Shown: positions 8,079 to 19,525 of the stretch, one piece after another
Numbering within the stretch: position 1 is the stretch's first letter
Layout: the number at the start of each line of letters is the position of its first letter
Assembly: GCA_963931865.1 (NCBI GenBank)
Contig: OZ007514.1
Coordinates: 1,932,027 to 1,996,026, forward strand
Length of the DNA stretch: 64,000 nt
Direction: 5' to 3'
Source: Axinella damicornis
Lineage: Eukaryota; Porifera; Demospongiae; Axinellida; Axinellidae
The notes under the pieces: generated by a model
The model's input: the letters and a program-made list of their open reading frames with translations, nothing else
Database searches by the model: none
What the model was told of the DNA's origin: nothing
Program-made: the position numbers and the translations under genes

Positions 8079-11075
8079 ATGTTCTCCAAGCCTGTTCGTC
8101 AACCGCCGGAACCAACGCTACCTCGTCCGAAGTCTACAGCAGTACACCACAAGTCGCCAAACTCTGAGCGCCGCATAAAGTCGAACCGAGAGTCAGCGGA
8201 GGCTCGCGCCTTTCGTGAGTGTTTTTCTCTCCTAGCTGGAGGGATATTGGACGCCGGATGGCTGGCAGTTCAGCTGTACTCGAAGGGACTGATTGGACGA
8301 GACCTGCGGACAGAGGCTCAGAAGCCAACCATCAAAGAACGGGTCAAAATCGAGGAACTCTTATCAGCAGTGGAAAATCACATCATATCAAATCCAGCCA
8401 CCAACTTCAGAGTATTTGTAGATGTTCTTCAAAACGAGCCATCCCTTCAGCACCTGGCAACGAAGCTAGAGAGGACTTGTCGTGAGATGTCAGGGTTGTA
8501 CGCACCCAACCCACCACTGATCCCAACCCCATCCGAACCACACGTTGATACCTACGCCTCCTACCTGAAGTCTGTCTACGCACGAGAGAAACTGCCAATG
8601 TATGACAAATGGCCACAAGTAGAATCCAAGAAATTTGTCAATCTTGCCCTCATTGGAAGCAAGGAAATTACAAAACACGAAAGAGATGAATTCACAAAAG
8701 CCACAATCCATGGAAACATTGACGACATCGACAAGTCGAAACGAACCATGGACATCAGCCAAGTTGCCCGACTACCGGATGGGTCTCATCCAAAGTGTAT
8801 CCTCGTGGAGGGAGCACCAGGTGTGGGGAAGTCGACCTTTGCCTGGAAACTGTGTCGCAGGTGGGGGAAGGGAAAGTTGCTCCAGCAGTACAAGCTGGTT
8901 GTCCTCCTCAGGCTCCGAGACAAGACTGTGCGAGCTTCAAAGAACATCTCAGACCTCTTCCAATATCGTGACCACCAGGTCCAGCAAGCAGTGATTGAGG
9001 AGATCCAAAGAACTGGTGGCAAAGGTGTGCTCCTGATGCTTGAGGGATACGACGAACTCCCAGAGGAAATGCGCATTGGAAATTCTATTTTCCTAGATGT
9101 CATCACGGGGAAGGAGCTACCAGAAGCCACAGTCCTTGTCACCAGCCGCTCATGGGCAAGCGAATTCCTCCACAGGGAGTGTAAGAAGCACATTTCACAG
9201 CATATCGAGATCTTGGGATTTACCAAAGACAATCTTATGTCTTATTTAGAGAGCACCACTTCCAGTGACCCCTCACTGCTGGCCAGCCTGAAGAAGTACA
9301 TCTCGTGTTACCCCCACATCAACAGTGCAATGTACATTCCGCTGAATGCTGCCATTGTTGTTGAAGTCTACCGAAACAGCAGGAAAGAAGACAAGACGCT
9401 GGTCCCCAAGACCATGACGGAGCTGTATTCCTCCCTAGTTCGCAGTCTGCTCCTACGCCACCTGTTAGACCACCCAGTACATGGCCAAAAGAGGAGGTGG
9501 AGGGTGCGCAATTTCAGTGACCTGCCCCCAGATGTCTACCAACAGCTGTGTGAACTGGGCAGAATAGCATACGAAGGAATCGTTCATGGGCAGCAGGTGA
9601 TTTTCTCTGATCTCCCAGAGGACTTTGAGACACTGGGTCTGATGCATTGTGTTCCGGAGCTGTATGCAGATGAAGGGGCTGCAGTTTCCTACAACTTCCT
9701 GCACTTGACTGTGCAAGAGCATTTGGCCGCATTTCACCTTTCGCAGCAGCCGGTGGAGAAACAGATCGAGCATTACCAGGAGTATGGTACTGGTGGAGAC
9801 AAACAGATGACTAGCCACTTTCAGATGGTGCTGCAGTTCCTGTCTGGACTGAGGAAGTTCAGTGGATATCCGAAGAAGATGCTGAACACACTGTCTGAGG
9901 AGATCACCTTTGATACTCTACACTGGTTGTTTGAAGCACAGGACAACAACGTCTTTGCTGAATTGCTAGGATTATCTGACATTGCGCTGAATGTTCGTTG
10001 GAATGCAGTGACACCATTTGACTGCTTTGTGTTAGGCTACTGTGTGTCTCACAGCAACTGCACCTGGAAGATTGACCTTACTTACTGCAACATTGGAGAT
10101 GAGGGAGTGGAAATGTTAGTCCGAGGTGCAGTGGAGGAGGAACCCAACTGCACTGGGGGGATCTCGAAGACGATGCTGGAACAGAACAGTATTACAACTG
10201 AAGGTGTGAAATATCTGTTGAAATTTCCAAGTAAATTGATGAACAACCTGGGAGCACTCAATTTATATGGGAATGGCTTAAACTCAGAATCCTGTGTAAC
10301 CCTTTCCCATCTCATCCCACACATGCCTCACCTGAAGGAACTCAATTTGTCCTACAATAGTGACATTGGTCCGGGAGGGACTGTTCCGCTTATCAGATCA
10401 CTGACAGCTCAGAACTCACTTGAGAAACTGAACTTGAACAATATTGGAATTGGTGTGGAGGACTGCCGAGCTCTGACTGAACTGCTGTCATCATCCACAA
10501 GTCTCAAGGATCTTAGCATAGGTGGTTTCCCCCTGTTCCTCCGTCCAGAAGGTGTTGAACTGATCATCAGTGGACTCCGTCACAACACCACACTCAAGCA
10601 GTTCCATGTGCTTGACTCACTCCTTTCTCCCCAGAAAACCATTTCATTGGCTGCAGTGATGACAACAAATCACACCCTTGTTAAACTCACACTAGTGAAC
10701 TGCTACATTGACTCTGATGGAGCGTGTCGGTTAGCGAGTGCTCTGTGCACAAATGATACACTGCAAGTGTTGAATATGGGGGGCAATCCAATTGGAGTCA
10801 AAGGAGCTCATGCATTTGCTGAAGTACTGCTCAAGAACAAGTCATTGAAGGAACTGAACTTACGTGGTGATTCCATAGGTGAATTTGGCACTCTGAGACT
10901 GATTGAATCTCTCACACACAACAGCACACTAGAGAAACTGCATCTCCCTAAGAAATACATTGCCACTTCTAAGACAGTCCAGAAGCTTTTCGAGCTCGAG
11001 CCAGCAATGCACTCCTGGACAGACAGAGTTGTTTGGGCTGACAACTTCAGAGATTTCTCTTTCATGCATGCATGA
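8079..11075 (+). CDS. NLR-type receptor: CARD-like, NACHT, LRR (998 aa, single exon)
   Basis: Predicted cytosolic innate-immune sensor of the NLR family. A basic, disordered N-terminus (1-36) precedes an alpha-helical CARD/Death-fold region (about 37-137, including FRVFVDVLQNEPSLQHLATK). A linker follows, then a NACHT NTPase with Walker A GAPGVGKST at 245-253 and a Walker B-like LLMLEGYDELPEE near 318-330. A NACHT-associated helical region precedes leucine-rich repeats from about 650 to 970 with N-side repeats such as LKELNLSYN and LEKLNLNN. The whole protein is one uninterrupted ORF while its neighbours have many introns, as is common for expanded invertebrate NLR genes. The ATG at 8079 is the first in frame. 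Ligand and signalling partner cannot be read from the sequence; the CARD assignment is weaker than NACHT and LRR. Confidence 0.9.
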   Translation: MFSKPVRQPPEPTLPRPKSTAVHHKSPNSERRIKSNRESAEARAFRECFSLLAGGILDAGWLAVQLYSKGLIGRDLRTEAQKPTIKERVKIEELLSAVENHIISNPATNFRVFVDVLQNEPSLQHLATKLERTCREMSGLYAPNPPLIPTPSEPHVDTYASYLKSVYAREKLPMYDKWPQVESKKFVNLALIGSKEITKHERDEFTKATIHGNIDDIDKSKRTMDISQVARLPDGSHPKCILVEGAPGVGKSTFAWKLCRRWGKGKLLQQYKLVVLLRLRDKTVRASKNISDLFQYRDHQVQQAVIEEIQRTGGKGVLLMLEGYDELPEEMRIGNSIFLDVITGKELPEATVLVTSRSWASEFLHRECKKHISQHIEILGFTKDNLMSYLESTTSSDPSLLASLKKYISCYPHINSAMYIPLNAAIVVEVYRNSRKEDKTLVPKTMTELYSSLVRSLLLRHLLDHPVHGQKRRWRVRNFSDLPPDVYQQLCELGRIAYEGIVHGQQVIFSDLPEDFETLGLMHCVPELYADEGAAVSYNFLHLTVQEHLAAFHLSQQPVEKQIEHYQEYGTGGDKQMTSHFQMVLQFLSGLRKFSGYPKKMLNTLSEEITFDTLHWLFEAQDNNVFAELLGLSDIALNVRWNAVTPFDCFVLGYCVSHSNCTWKIDLTYCNIGDEGVEMLVRGAVEEEPNCTGGISKTMLEQNSITTEGVKYLLKFPSKLMNNLGALNLYGNGLNSESCVTLSHLIPHMPHLKELNLSYNSDIGPGGTVPLIRSLTAQNSLEKLNLNNIGIGVEDCRALTELLSSSTSLKDLSIGGFPLFLRPEGVELIISGLRHNTTLKQFHVLDSLLSPQKTISLAAVMTTNHTLVKLTLVNCYIDSDGACRLASALCTNDTLQVLNMGGNPIGVKGAHAFAEVLLKNKSLKELNLRGDSIGEFGTLRLIESLTHNSTLEKLHLPKKYIATSKTVQKLFELEPAMHSWTDRVVWADNFRDFSFMHA

Positions 11076-11394
11076 CTAAAATATCACTGATACATGCAAC
11101 CTAAAAAAGTCCTATACTGCTTCAATTTTGTTGCCCTCTCGTGATCGATCAGCCAGTTTGTATGCTATATATTACCACTTTCGTGGTTATACTGCATGTG
11201 GTATAAAAGCTACATGCATGTACCTTGTAGATTTCAAATTATTGTGTCTGGACTTCTCTGAATTGGTCCATGGGTTGTAAAATTTTCATGCAGATACACT
11301 TGAAGAATAATCAAGTCCAGTACACGACAGTAAACAATACAGAAAAACGTACATTCATTTGAATTACAGATGGTCTTACAAGATACAGTGTGAT
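11076..11394. other. Convergent spacer between NLR and SCPx 3' ends
   Basis: A short spacer shared by two converging genes. No further ORF or obvious polyadenylation hexamer was seen. Confidence 0.5.
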
Positions 11395-12560
11395 CTATTG
11401 GTATTTTCTGTACACAGTCACCACGGCTGCTCCCCCCAGCCCGAGGTTGTGTTGCAGAGCCAGAGCAGCACCAGAAACCTGGCGCTTGCCAGCCTCACCA
11501 CGTAGCTAGATAATGAGAGAAATCCTAGTGCATCTTTGTAGCAACCTAATCCACAGTGTTGGGGGTATATCAATTATTTCCCTGCACATGCATGCACCTG
11601 AGGTGAGCACAATTATAATCCTGGCCTCAGACAAGCAACACTACATTGAGTCATCACAGGTGGCACTGCCATACAGAGCTGGACTACAAGTGCCATGCAG
11701 CTGCTCTACCTGCCAGCTGAGTTCAGCACACTGGGCTATCCCCTGCCATGCAGAGCTGGACTACAGGTGTCATGCAGCTGCTCTACCTGCCAGCTGAGTT
11801 CAGCACACTGGGCTATCCCCGTGGCTCCCAGAGGATGTCCCTTTGAAATCAGACCTCCACTGCAGCAGAGACAGAGAGAGCATACAGATCAACAGCAGCA
11901 AGTTTCTGACACACACACTGTTTATGCTATTGTCAGCCTACCCCTCATCTCCCCTTCAGATCACTCCCACCTCCCCCTCAGGCCACTCCCACCTCCCCTT
12001 CTGACCACTCCCACTTCAGACCACTCCCACTTCCCCCTCAGGCCACTCCCACCTCCCCTTCAGACCACTCCCACCTCCCCTTCAGACCACTCCCACCTCC
12101 CCCTCAGGCCACTCCCACCTCCCCTTCAGATCACTCCCACCTCCCCCTCAGGCCACTCCCACCTCCCCTTCAAACCACTCCCACTTCCACTCCCACCTCC
12201 CCTTCAGACCACTCCCACTTCCCCCTCAGGGCACTCCCACCTCCCCTTCAGACCACTCCCACCCCCAGTCCTCAGGTACTTGCAGCACACATTACATGGC
12301 AGGGCAGCGACGAAAAGCTGGGCGTGGGACTGGGAACGAGGCTATGTGAAATCAATGTCTATAACAAATACCTGGGGTTAACAACATATTTTCCTCCGTA
12401 AGTATTGTCACCATTGCTGACCATTTTACCTCCTTCTCCTTCACCACATAGCCCCTGTGGTGTGTGTGTGTGTGTTGTGTGTTGTGTGTGCGTGTGTGCG
12501 TGTGTGTGTGCGTGTGTGTGTGTGTGTGTGTGCGTGTGTGTGTGCATGTGTGTGTGTGCG

Positions 12561-12613
<53 letters not shown>

Positions 12614-14908
12614 ATGCATAAGCCGGTGTATGTAACCAACTCACAAGGGCCTCATAGGTGATGAGTTCGTTGGTGGAAAAGCAGTCGTGAAGCTCAACAA
12701 CATCCACGTCTTTTGCACTGACACCTGCAATATTAGGTGACATCATTATTACATCACTCACTCAACTTCACTCTTGAGAGCTAGAGAGGTTACACATATT
12801 CCAGGATGGAATAAAGTAACCGCAATGAGAGTCGGTTTTGGCCTGATGAGGTCTCTCCAGCAATCCCTAGTATTCTCTATTAAGCGACCTTAGCCTGTAT
12901 ACATAGCTACCAACTGTCCTCACCTGCCTGGCTGAAGGCCTCCAGCTACCAACTGTCCTCACCTGCCTGGCTGAAGGCCTCCTGGGCTGCCTTCTTGGCC
13001 ATGTCATACCCTATCAATTCTGTGGAGAGGGGAGCATCAGTATCGCAATAACACTTGTGGAGGTGTGAGCGAGTGGAGGAGTGTGTGTGGAGGCGGTGTG
13101 TGTGTGTGTACTAGTGCAGGTACTCACTGATTGGGTCATCGAAGCTCGTCAGTACATCAGTCGTCAGTGACATGCCAAGAATCTCAACAGCTGAAATCGA
13201 TTATACACCTTCAACCAGCCACAAGTTAATTCACACATTAGCCTCATTATAGCTCCTCCAGTTAGATATGATCAAACAGTCATGAGAGCCTGAGGGTGCT
13301 TAGCCTCGTTCCCATGCCACATGGTCTGGGAACGAGGCTAGAGGGAGGTGTTCTAATTCTGTGCACCAACTGTCAGACCTGGAAACCAGCAGTTCAAACC
13401 AACTACCAAAGGACGGGTGTTGGATGTTGGCCAATCGGTTGTAGCGATGGACTGTGGGCTTAGAGGTGCCCTGCTCTGGCCACCTTACCCTCAGTTAACT
13501 TTATGTCCTTCAGAAGATGTGCCGTTGGTCCCAGCTGCAGGGGACCTGTAGCTAGCTGGTTCAAATAGGCTTCTCCAGGCCCTCAGACAAGTCATGTATG
13601 CAAATACATTCTTACATACGTACCTTGGTCGTGAAGGTTATGGGCTTTAACAAACTCCTGTGTGGAGGTGTGTGGCATGTCATGTGATGACTGGGGTGGC
13701 CGAGTAGCCTCAGTCCCAGGCCATTGTAAGTGGTCCGGGAATGAGGATAACTATAGCAACAGGCTTGTTAGATTATACATCTAACCTCATTGGCAAGTAC
13801 AGTGGCAGCTGCCCCGTCCGAGGTGGGACTACACTGCAGCTTCTGTAGGTTGTGGAGAGAAAGAGTTGTGAGATGAGGCTTTGACAAGGTCCTACACTAA
13901 ACGCAGGTTCAAAGTTCATTCCACTACAACTGTACATATCTACATGTACTTGCACAAACTACACACACTCATACACAGACATACACAGACACACACACAC
14001 ACACTCACAGTGATGGGGTCACAGATTTCCTTTGATGCTAGAATTTCATCAAGGCTGTACTCCACCTGGAATTGTGCGTATGGGTTGTTGACCGAGTGAC
14101 GATGGTTCTTTTCTGCCACTCTAGCAAACTGCTCTTTTGTAGTCCCATATCTGCAGATCAAATCCATAAACAGACAAAAACATGAACAAGAAACTTGATG
14201 ATGTCAATAACCCCCCTTCCTGTTTCTGTGGATGTTGCTACTCCAGGTCGTCTTGAGTGATACATCACACTAGCTAGCACCTTCCCCTGTCTACCCTCCC
14301 CTGTCTACCCTCCCCTGTCCACCCTCCCCCTGTCCAACCTCCCCCTGTCCACCCTCCCTTGTCCACCACGGCACCACCCTGTCCACCCTCCCCTGGCTAC
14401 CCTCCCCCTTGTTCCCCCCCCCCCCCCCCCCATCCACCCCCCGTCCACCCCCCTCCCCCTGTCCTGTCCATATGCATGTACATACTCACCTCTTTGAGTG
14501 CTCCCTCCCGGCCAGTGCAAACATCCAGGGAGCAGGTGGGGCATCAGAGACACCTCCAGCAAACTCTGCCATGGCCGCCATGTGCTTGTCTAGAAAAATT
14601 ATAGTACGGTCACTATACCATGTTGCTATGGAAATACATACAATAGCAGGTAGTGAATCTCACTTGTATATAATGCATTGCCAGTTGGTGTAATTATAAC
14701 ACATACATACCAAGAGCGCATGATGACATCATCATCATTGCGGTACTGATAATGACATCATCGCCATTGCGGTACTGATTATGCAGAGTGAATGCAGCCT
14801 CATTCCCAGGGTGCCTTGGAATGAGGCTAGCTATTCAACGAGAGAGAACTATTGCATAATATACCTAGTGGATTAACACCCTCATCATCCATTGCAAGGG
14901 ACCCTTTC

Positions 14909-14946
<38 letters not shown>

Positions 14947-15747
14947 TGTGAGTGTATGTGTGTGTATATGAATGATAACGTCATGCAGCCACACTGCGGA
15001 CTGGAATGAAGCTAGTCTTGCGAACCAGCCCACTTCCACATGCTGTGCGGACGTGGGCTAGCTCAGGAGACTAGAATGAAGCTACCATTCACCTGCATCT
15101 TCTCAAAGCCAAGAGCAAGAGCGCAGCGTGCCATCCCCCCGGCCACGAGGCTGCGGGTCTGAAAGAGAGAGGTGCTCCCGGTGGAGCAGTTGTTGTTGCA
15201 GTTAGAGATTGGGATCCCGGTCAGTCCAACTTCGTAGAGTGCCCTCTGACCTCGTGTTGAACTCCCAAACACATACCCAACATTCTGTGAGGACAGAAAT
15301 GGAAATAAAGTGCCCACCCCCTAGTAAGGGGTCACTCCAGAACATGTGTTCATGAACAGTGTTTGTCATTTGTGGGTACGACAGACATATATAAGCAAAC
15401 TTGTCTATGTGGGGCTCACTCAGGCTCGCCCCAATCATGCACTAACTCAACCACCAACGTACAGCTGCTTGAATGGCATCGTAGGGCACACCTGCATCCT
15501 TCAGTGCCATACTAACAGCTTCCTTCGCCATCTGCGGATAGCTGGGGCCCTCTGCACCCAGGGGCTAAGAACAGGGCAAACACGAACATGATCAGATTGT
15601 GAATGTCTTGGAATACCCTGGTACCTTCTGAAATTTAGTCATGCCCACGCCCACGACAAAGACCCTCTCTCTCCCGCTCCCCAGAGCGGTTGAGAGCAGC
15701 CGGGAGCACCCAACACGCACTCTCTGACACAGATACCTCCCAGCCAT
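11395..15747 (-). CDS. SCPx-like peroxisomal/mitochondrial thiolase, 14 exons, 419 aa
   Basis: Thiolase of the sterol carrier protein X family, which cleaves 3-oxoacyl-CoAs, including branched-chain and sterol side-chain ones. Exons in transcript order: 15625-15747, 15463-15564, 15093-15284, 14865-14907, 14490-14589, 14009-14150, 13786-13842, 13624-13657, 13128-13190, 12963-13019, 12645-12724, 12372-12454, 11787-11859, 11395-11505. They total 1260 nt with consistent phases. Family marks are NNNCSTGS (nucleophile about C108), HDCF near 317-320 and KGHPLGATG with H367. The protein ends ...VTVYRKYQ: the C-terminal SCP2 lipid-transfer domain of vertebrate SCPx is absent and there is no SKL-type peroxisomal signal. 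The Arg-rich N-terminus [18 protein letters not shown] could be a mitochondrial presequence (inference). It is divergent from NCAPD2 across 137 bp. Confidence 0.9.
11666..11819. repeat. 77-bp tandem duplication spanning the end of SCPx exon 13
   Basis: Two copies (11666-11742 and 11743-11819) each include the 3' end of exon 13 and its splice donor on the minus strand. The distal copy is an intronic decoy donor. Confidence 0.85.
11940..12262. repeat. ~22-bp C-rich minisatellite in SCPx intron 12
   Basis: About 14 imperfect units of cactcccacctccccttcaga. The long proline/serine ORFs across it are artefacts. Confidence 0.9.
12461..12613. repeat. (TG)n microsatellite in SCPx intron 11
   Basis: About 150 bp of imperfect TG repeats directly upstream of exon 12 on the minus strand; it acts as part of the intron's AC-rich 3' portion in transcript orientation. 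Confidence 0.92.
12905..12982. repeat. 39-bp tandem duplication spanning the end of SCPx exon 10
   Basis: Two adjacent 39-bp copies (12905-12943 and 12944-12982), each containing the exon 10 end GCCAGGCAG and its GTGAGG donor in minus-strand orientation. Confidence 0.88.
14286..14462. repeat. Pyrimidine-rich ccctgtccac minisatellite with a poly-C run
   Basis: Degenerate decamer-like repeats in SCPx intron 5 with a C homopolymer near 14415-14430. No coding evidence. Confidence 0.8.
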
Positions 15748-15884
15748 CCTGCTTGCTGTACTGTTTACAAATTAGGAGCTCCGCCCCCTATCACCTGATA
15801 GTCATGTGATGTTAATTTTTGCGATTTGGCGCGAAATTTGTTGTGGCAGTATGTAGTACTTGTACTTGTGAGACGGTATACCGT
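15748..15884. promoter_or_regulatory. Bidirectional SCPx/NCAPD2 promoter with E2F-like palindrome
   Basis: Only 137 bp separate the two start codons. TTTGGCGCGAAA at 15825-15836 matches the E2F/DP consensus (TTTSSCGC) on both strands and lies 49 bp before the NCAPD2 ATG. E2F control of condensin genes is established in other animals; its action here is inferred. A GCCCCCTATCACCTGATA stretch lies to its left. Confidence 0.75.
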
Positions 15885-18800
15885 ATGGCGACTGTGTTGG
15901 AGTTCCACATCCCGCTCTCGCGGGAGGATCTGCTCAGCCAAGGAGACAGGAGCCAGTATGTCGTGTCAGAGTGCTGCACAGCTGCCGAGGTCACCAACAG
16001 ATTAGAAGGTACGCACGCTGCAGCTGCATATATGAACTGTTCTATTATCTATGATGCTATGTACATGCAGAACTGTGAGGTAGTAGAGGAGCAGGTCTGG
16101 TGGTAGCTAGCCTGGTCCCCCGACCCTTCTTTATATAAAAGTGATGAAGACGAGTGTCTGGACAAGTGACCTTTTCTTCAGTGTGGCCACTGTGAACATA
16201 GGGCAAAGTGTTATCCATGCTGATTGAAGTGCAATTTATTGGCTATGCTTGAGGATAGATTATTTGCCCAACCCTTCTTTTCATTCTCAAAGAAGGATGA
16301 GGTACCAGACTAGTTCTGAGCTAGCCTGATCATGAGGCACACTGCCAGACAAACTATGACAACATACACACAGTTCATGTGTTCACTGCATCCTCAGAGT
16401 GTTGGAGCATACTCAGAGGGAGCCCCGCTGCCATCACGCAGTGCTTTGACACCTTCTACAGCCTGCTACGGCAAGTCCAAATTAAATAAATCCTTTTGAT
16501 TTGATGTCTTTGTGACATGGCTGCCATTTCGTCTCCACAGGAACTTTCTGCATGTAAATGTATCCGTGCGGGAGGAGTACTGGCACTTGGCAATCCATGG
16601 TAAGAGTCTCTTCAAATTCAGCCAATCAGAGGGCTGCATTTTGCCCCTAGACAGGACATGAAAGTGCTTAATTGATTCTGATGGCAAACTTGGACATGAG
16701 TGCCCATGAGACTACTGCATACCAGGCATATTTGAGCATTATACATTTATTTCTCTGCTTCTTTTGGTTCAAATTGGTTGGTATAGAGGAGCAACTTTTG
16801 TGCAGCAAGCCTAGTTTCAGACACCATTGCTCTGTATTCTAGCATATATTGACTATACCTCGAGCTCACTCTGCTGTACAGAGATTACTGGAGATTACTA
16901 GAATGTGCAGATTTCCCCTTGTCTGAATCCCAGCAATCTCTTCAGATTTCTCAATGCATGATTCAATTAAAGCTGACCAATCAGAATAATTTGTGTTATC
17001 AATCAAAGGTCTTGAGGAGCACTGCAGGAGGCTGGGTGAGGAGGAGCTAATTTCTCTGAGTTCCGGAGAGAAGAAGGAGATGCGGAACACCCTGAAGGTC
17101 AGTGAGTTACCGAGACAGTGGCCAAATGTATGTACCAATATGTGTTGGTGCTATACGTAGCATGAAAGTGCAGCAACTCTCATTCCTGGATGATTTCTGT
17201 CTTGGCACAAGACCGCTAGACAATCCTTCAATGGAAAAATGATATTCTTGTGTTGCTGCCATAGTGGTTGTACCATTGACCACACATCATCACATTCAGT
17301 GGAGTACTGTTGAGTATATATTGCACCAAACAGTATGGATTTGATGATGTGTGGTCAATGGTGCAACCACAGTACAATCACGTACTTGAGTGAGGAACAA
17401 AGGCAGATCTTACTTTAATGGACACTAATCTATACTTTGCCTTCCCTGTACCGTGGTGCAGATATCAATACCTCTGTGCACCTCACACACTCACACACAC
17501 ACACCTACACAGATGCTGGTGTACACCGTGGTGCAGCTCGTGGAGGACTTTGAGAGTGAAGCAACCAAACCGGACGCACAGGACATGGCCGCGGGTGGAA
17601 AGGTGCAGACAGTTCACTCCCCACTGCATGGGTAGCCAGCCGTGCATGCGTGCATCTAGGTTTCAGTATTATGTACATGCAGGAGTGCATGAGTCGCCGA
17701 AGGACGCGCATGCTGAGTTCAATGCTCCTTCGGTGGCTCATGCACTCCTGGTACATGTACATGTATGGAACAACAATAGACCCCTTGTAATTACGTCGCG
17801 TTGCCCGTGGCATTTCTATATACTATCCGGAAGCCGCCATCTTGGAGGACCAAAATTTTGTTCGATTCAACACATACTAGAAGCATTGTCAGTGCATGAC
17901 TATGTAACGTGGCGCCGGGTCTGTGCACGCTAATGATTATTGACTTTCAGCAATGAATTCAGAATTTATTCATAGAAGAAGAAGAGGAGTAAGAATTGCC
18001 CAAAGCACACTGTATTTATAGTGAACACACAGACAAACGGGTGCCATGCACACAATGAAGTACAGTCAATGTCAGGTGCACAGTACATGGACACATCACA
18101 TCAGTGTTACATAATTGTTTATGCAGATTTCCGGAGCCTTCTTTAATGTTCAGACAACAGTCCTATTCACAACTACGTTTGCCGAGATCACCATAGAAGC
18201 TGCTATCTCCTCAAACGCAAAATAGCCGCCATGTTCGAGTACCTGTCTGTACTTGTCCGTATTCTCGAAACGATGATGTCATGTGCAAGGGGTCTATTCT
18301 CTACCAGGAGTGTCACTATGTGCTGTCTGCTCCTTGTTCAGGGTCGGCGAGGAGGCAAGAAGAAGTCGGCTGGTGCCAGCACCGCCTCTGGCTCCTCTCA
18401 GCGTGGTCTGGATTGGTCAAAGGAACGAGAGCACGTGGTGGAGGTGTTGGCTCAGTTGGCCGAGCTGGAGCTTGCACAGCTGTGGGAGCCACCCACCTTG
18501 CAGATGATGGAGGACCTTAGCAAGTGAGGGGTGGAGGGTGTGTGAAGGGGAGAGGGGGGGGTGATTGTATGCTGAGGTGGAGGACCTTAGCAAGTGAGGG
18601 GTGGAGGGTGTGTGTTGGGGGGGAGGGGGAGGTTGATTGTATGCTGAGGTGGAGGACCTCAGCAAGTGAGGGGTGGAGGGTGTGTGAGGGGGAGAGCGGG
18701 AGGTTGATTGTATGCTGAGGTGGAGGACCTCAGCAAGTGAGGGGTGGAGGGTGTGTGTTTGGGGGGAAAGGGGGAGGTTGATTGTATGCTGAGGTGGAGG

Positions 18801-19437
18801 ACCTTAGCAAGTGAGGGGTGGAGGGTGTGTGTTGGGGGGTGAGAGGGGGAGGTTGAATATATGCTGAGGTGGAGGACCTTAGCAAGTGAGAGGTGGAGGG
18901 TGTGTGAGGGGGGAGAGGGGGAGGTTGATTGTATGCTGAGGTGGAGGACCTTAGCAAGTGAGGGGTGGAAGGTGTGTGTTGGGGGGTGAGAGGGGGAGGT
19001 TGAATGTATGCTGAGGTGGAGGACCTTAGCAAGTGAGAGGTGGAGGGTGTGTGAGGGGGGAGAGGGGGAGGTTGATTGTATGCTGAGGTGGAGGACCTTA
19101 GCAAGTGAGGGGTGGGAGGGTGTGTGAGGGGGGAGAGGGGGAGGTTGATTGTATGCTGAGGTAGAGGACCGTAGCAAGTGAGGGGTGGAGGGTGTGTGAG
19201 GGGGAGGTTGATTGTATGCTGAGGTAGAGGACCGTAGCAAGTGAGGGTGGAGGGTGTTTGTTGCATGCTGAGAAGGTGTAATTTATAAGGAGACACCAAC
19301 TTCTAACACACCTAGCCAGTGTTTCTTTTAGAAAATTGTTCGAGGGGGGCGGATCGTAGCGCGGCGAGGTAAGGGGGGAGGCATGAATAGCTTTGCATAC
19401 ATAATACTTCTTGGGTATCATTCAAGGGTGGGCCGAA

Positions 19438-19525
<88 letters not shown>

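Noticed and set aside
12352..12661. His/Thr-rich and Cys/Val-rich ORFs around 12.4-12.7 kb
   Set aside because: Translations of the TG/CA microsatellite; only the SCPx exon segments at its edges are coding.
13303..13350. Further member of the TAGCC hairpin family with target duplication
   Set aside because: The termini match, but the flanks (gagggtgct / gagggaggt) differ too much to claim a target duplication, so it was left out of the counted set.
18417..19299. Pro/Ser/His-rich minus-strand ORFs of ~190 aa
   Set aside because: They read through the exon-6-derived minisatellite in NCAPD2 intron 6 and overlap decoy splice donors.
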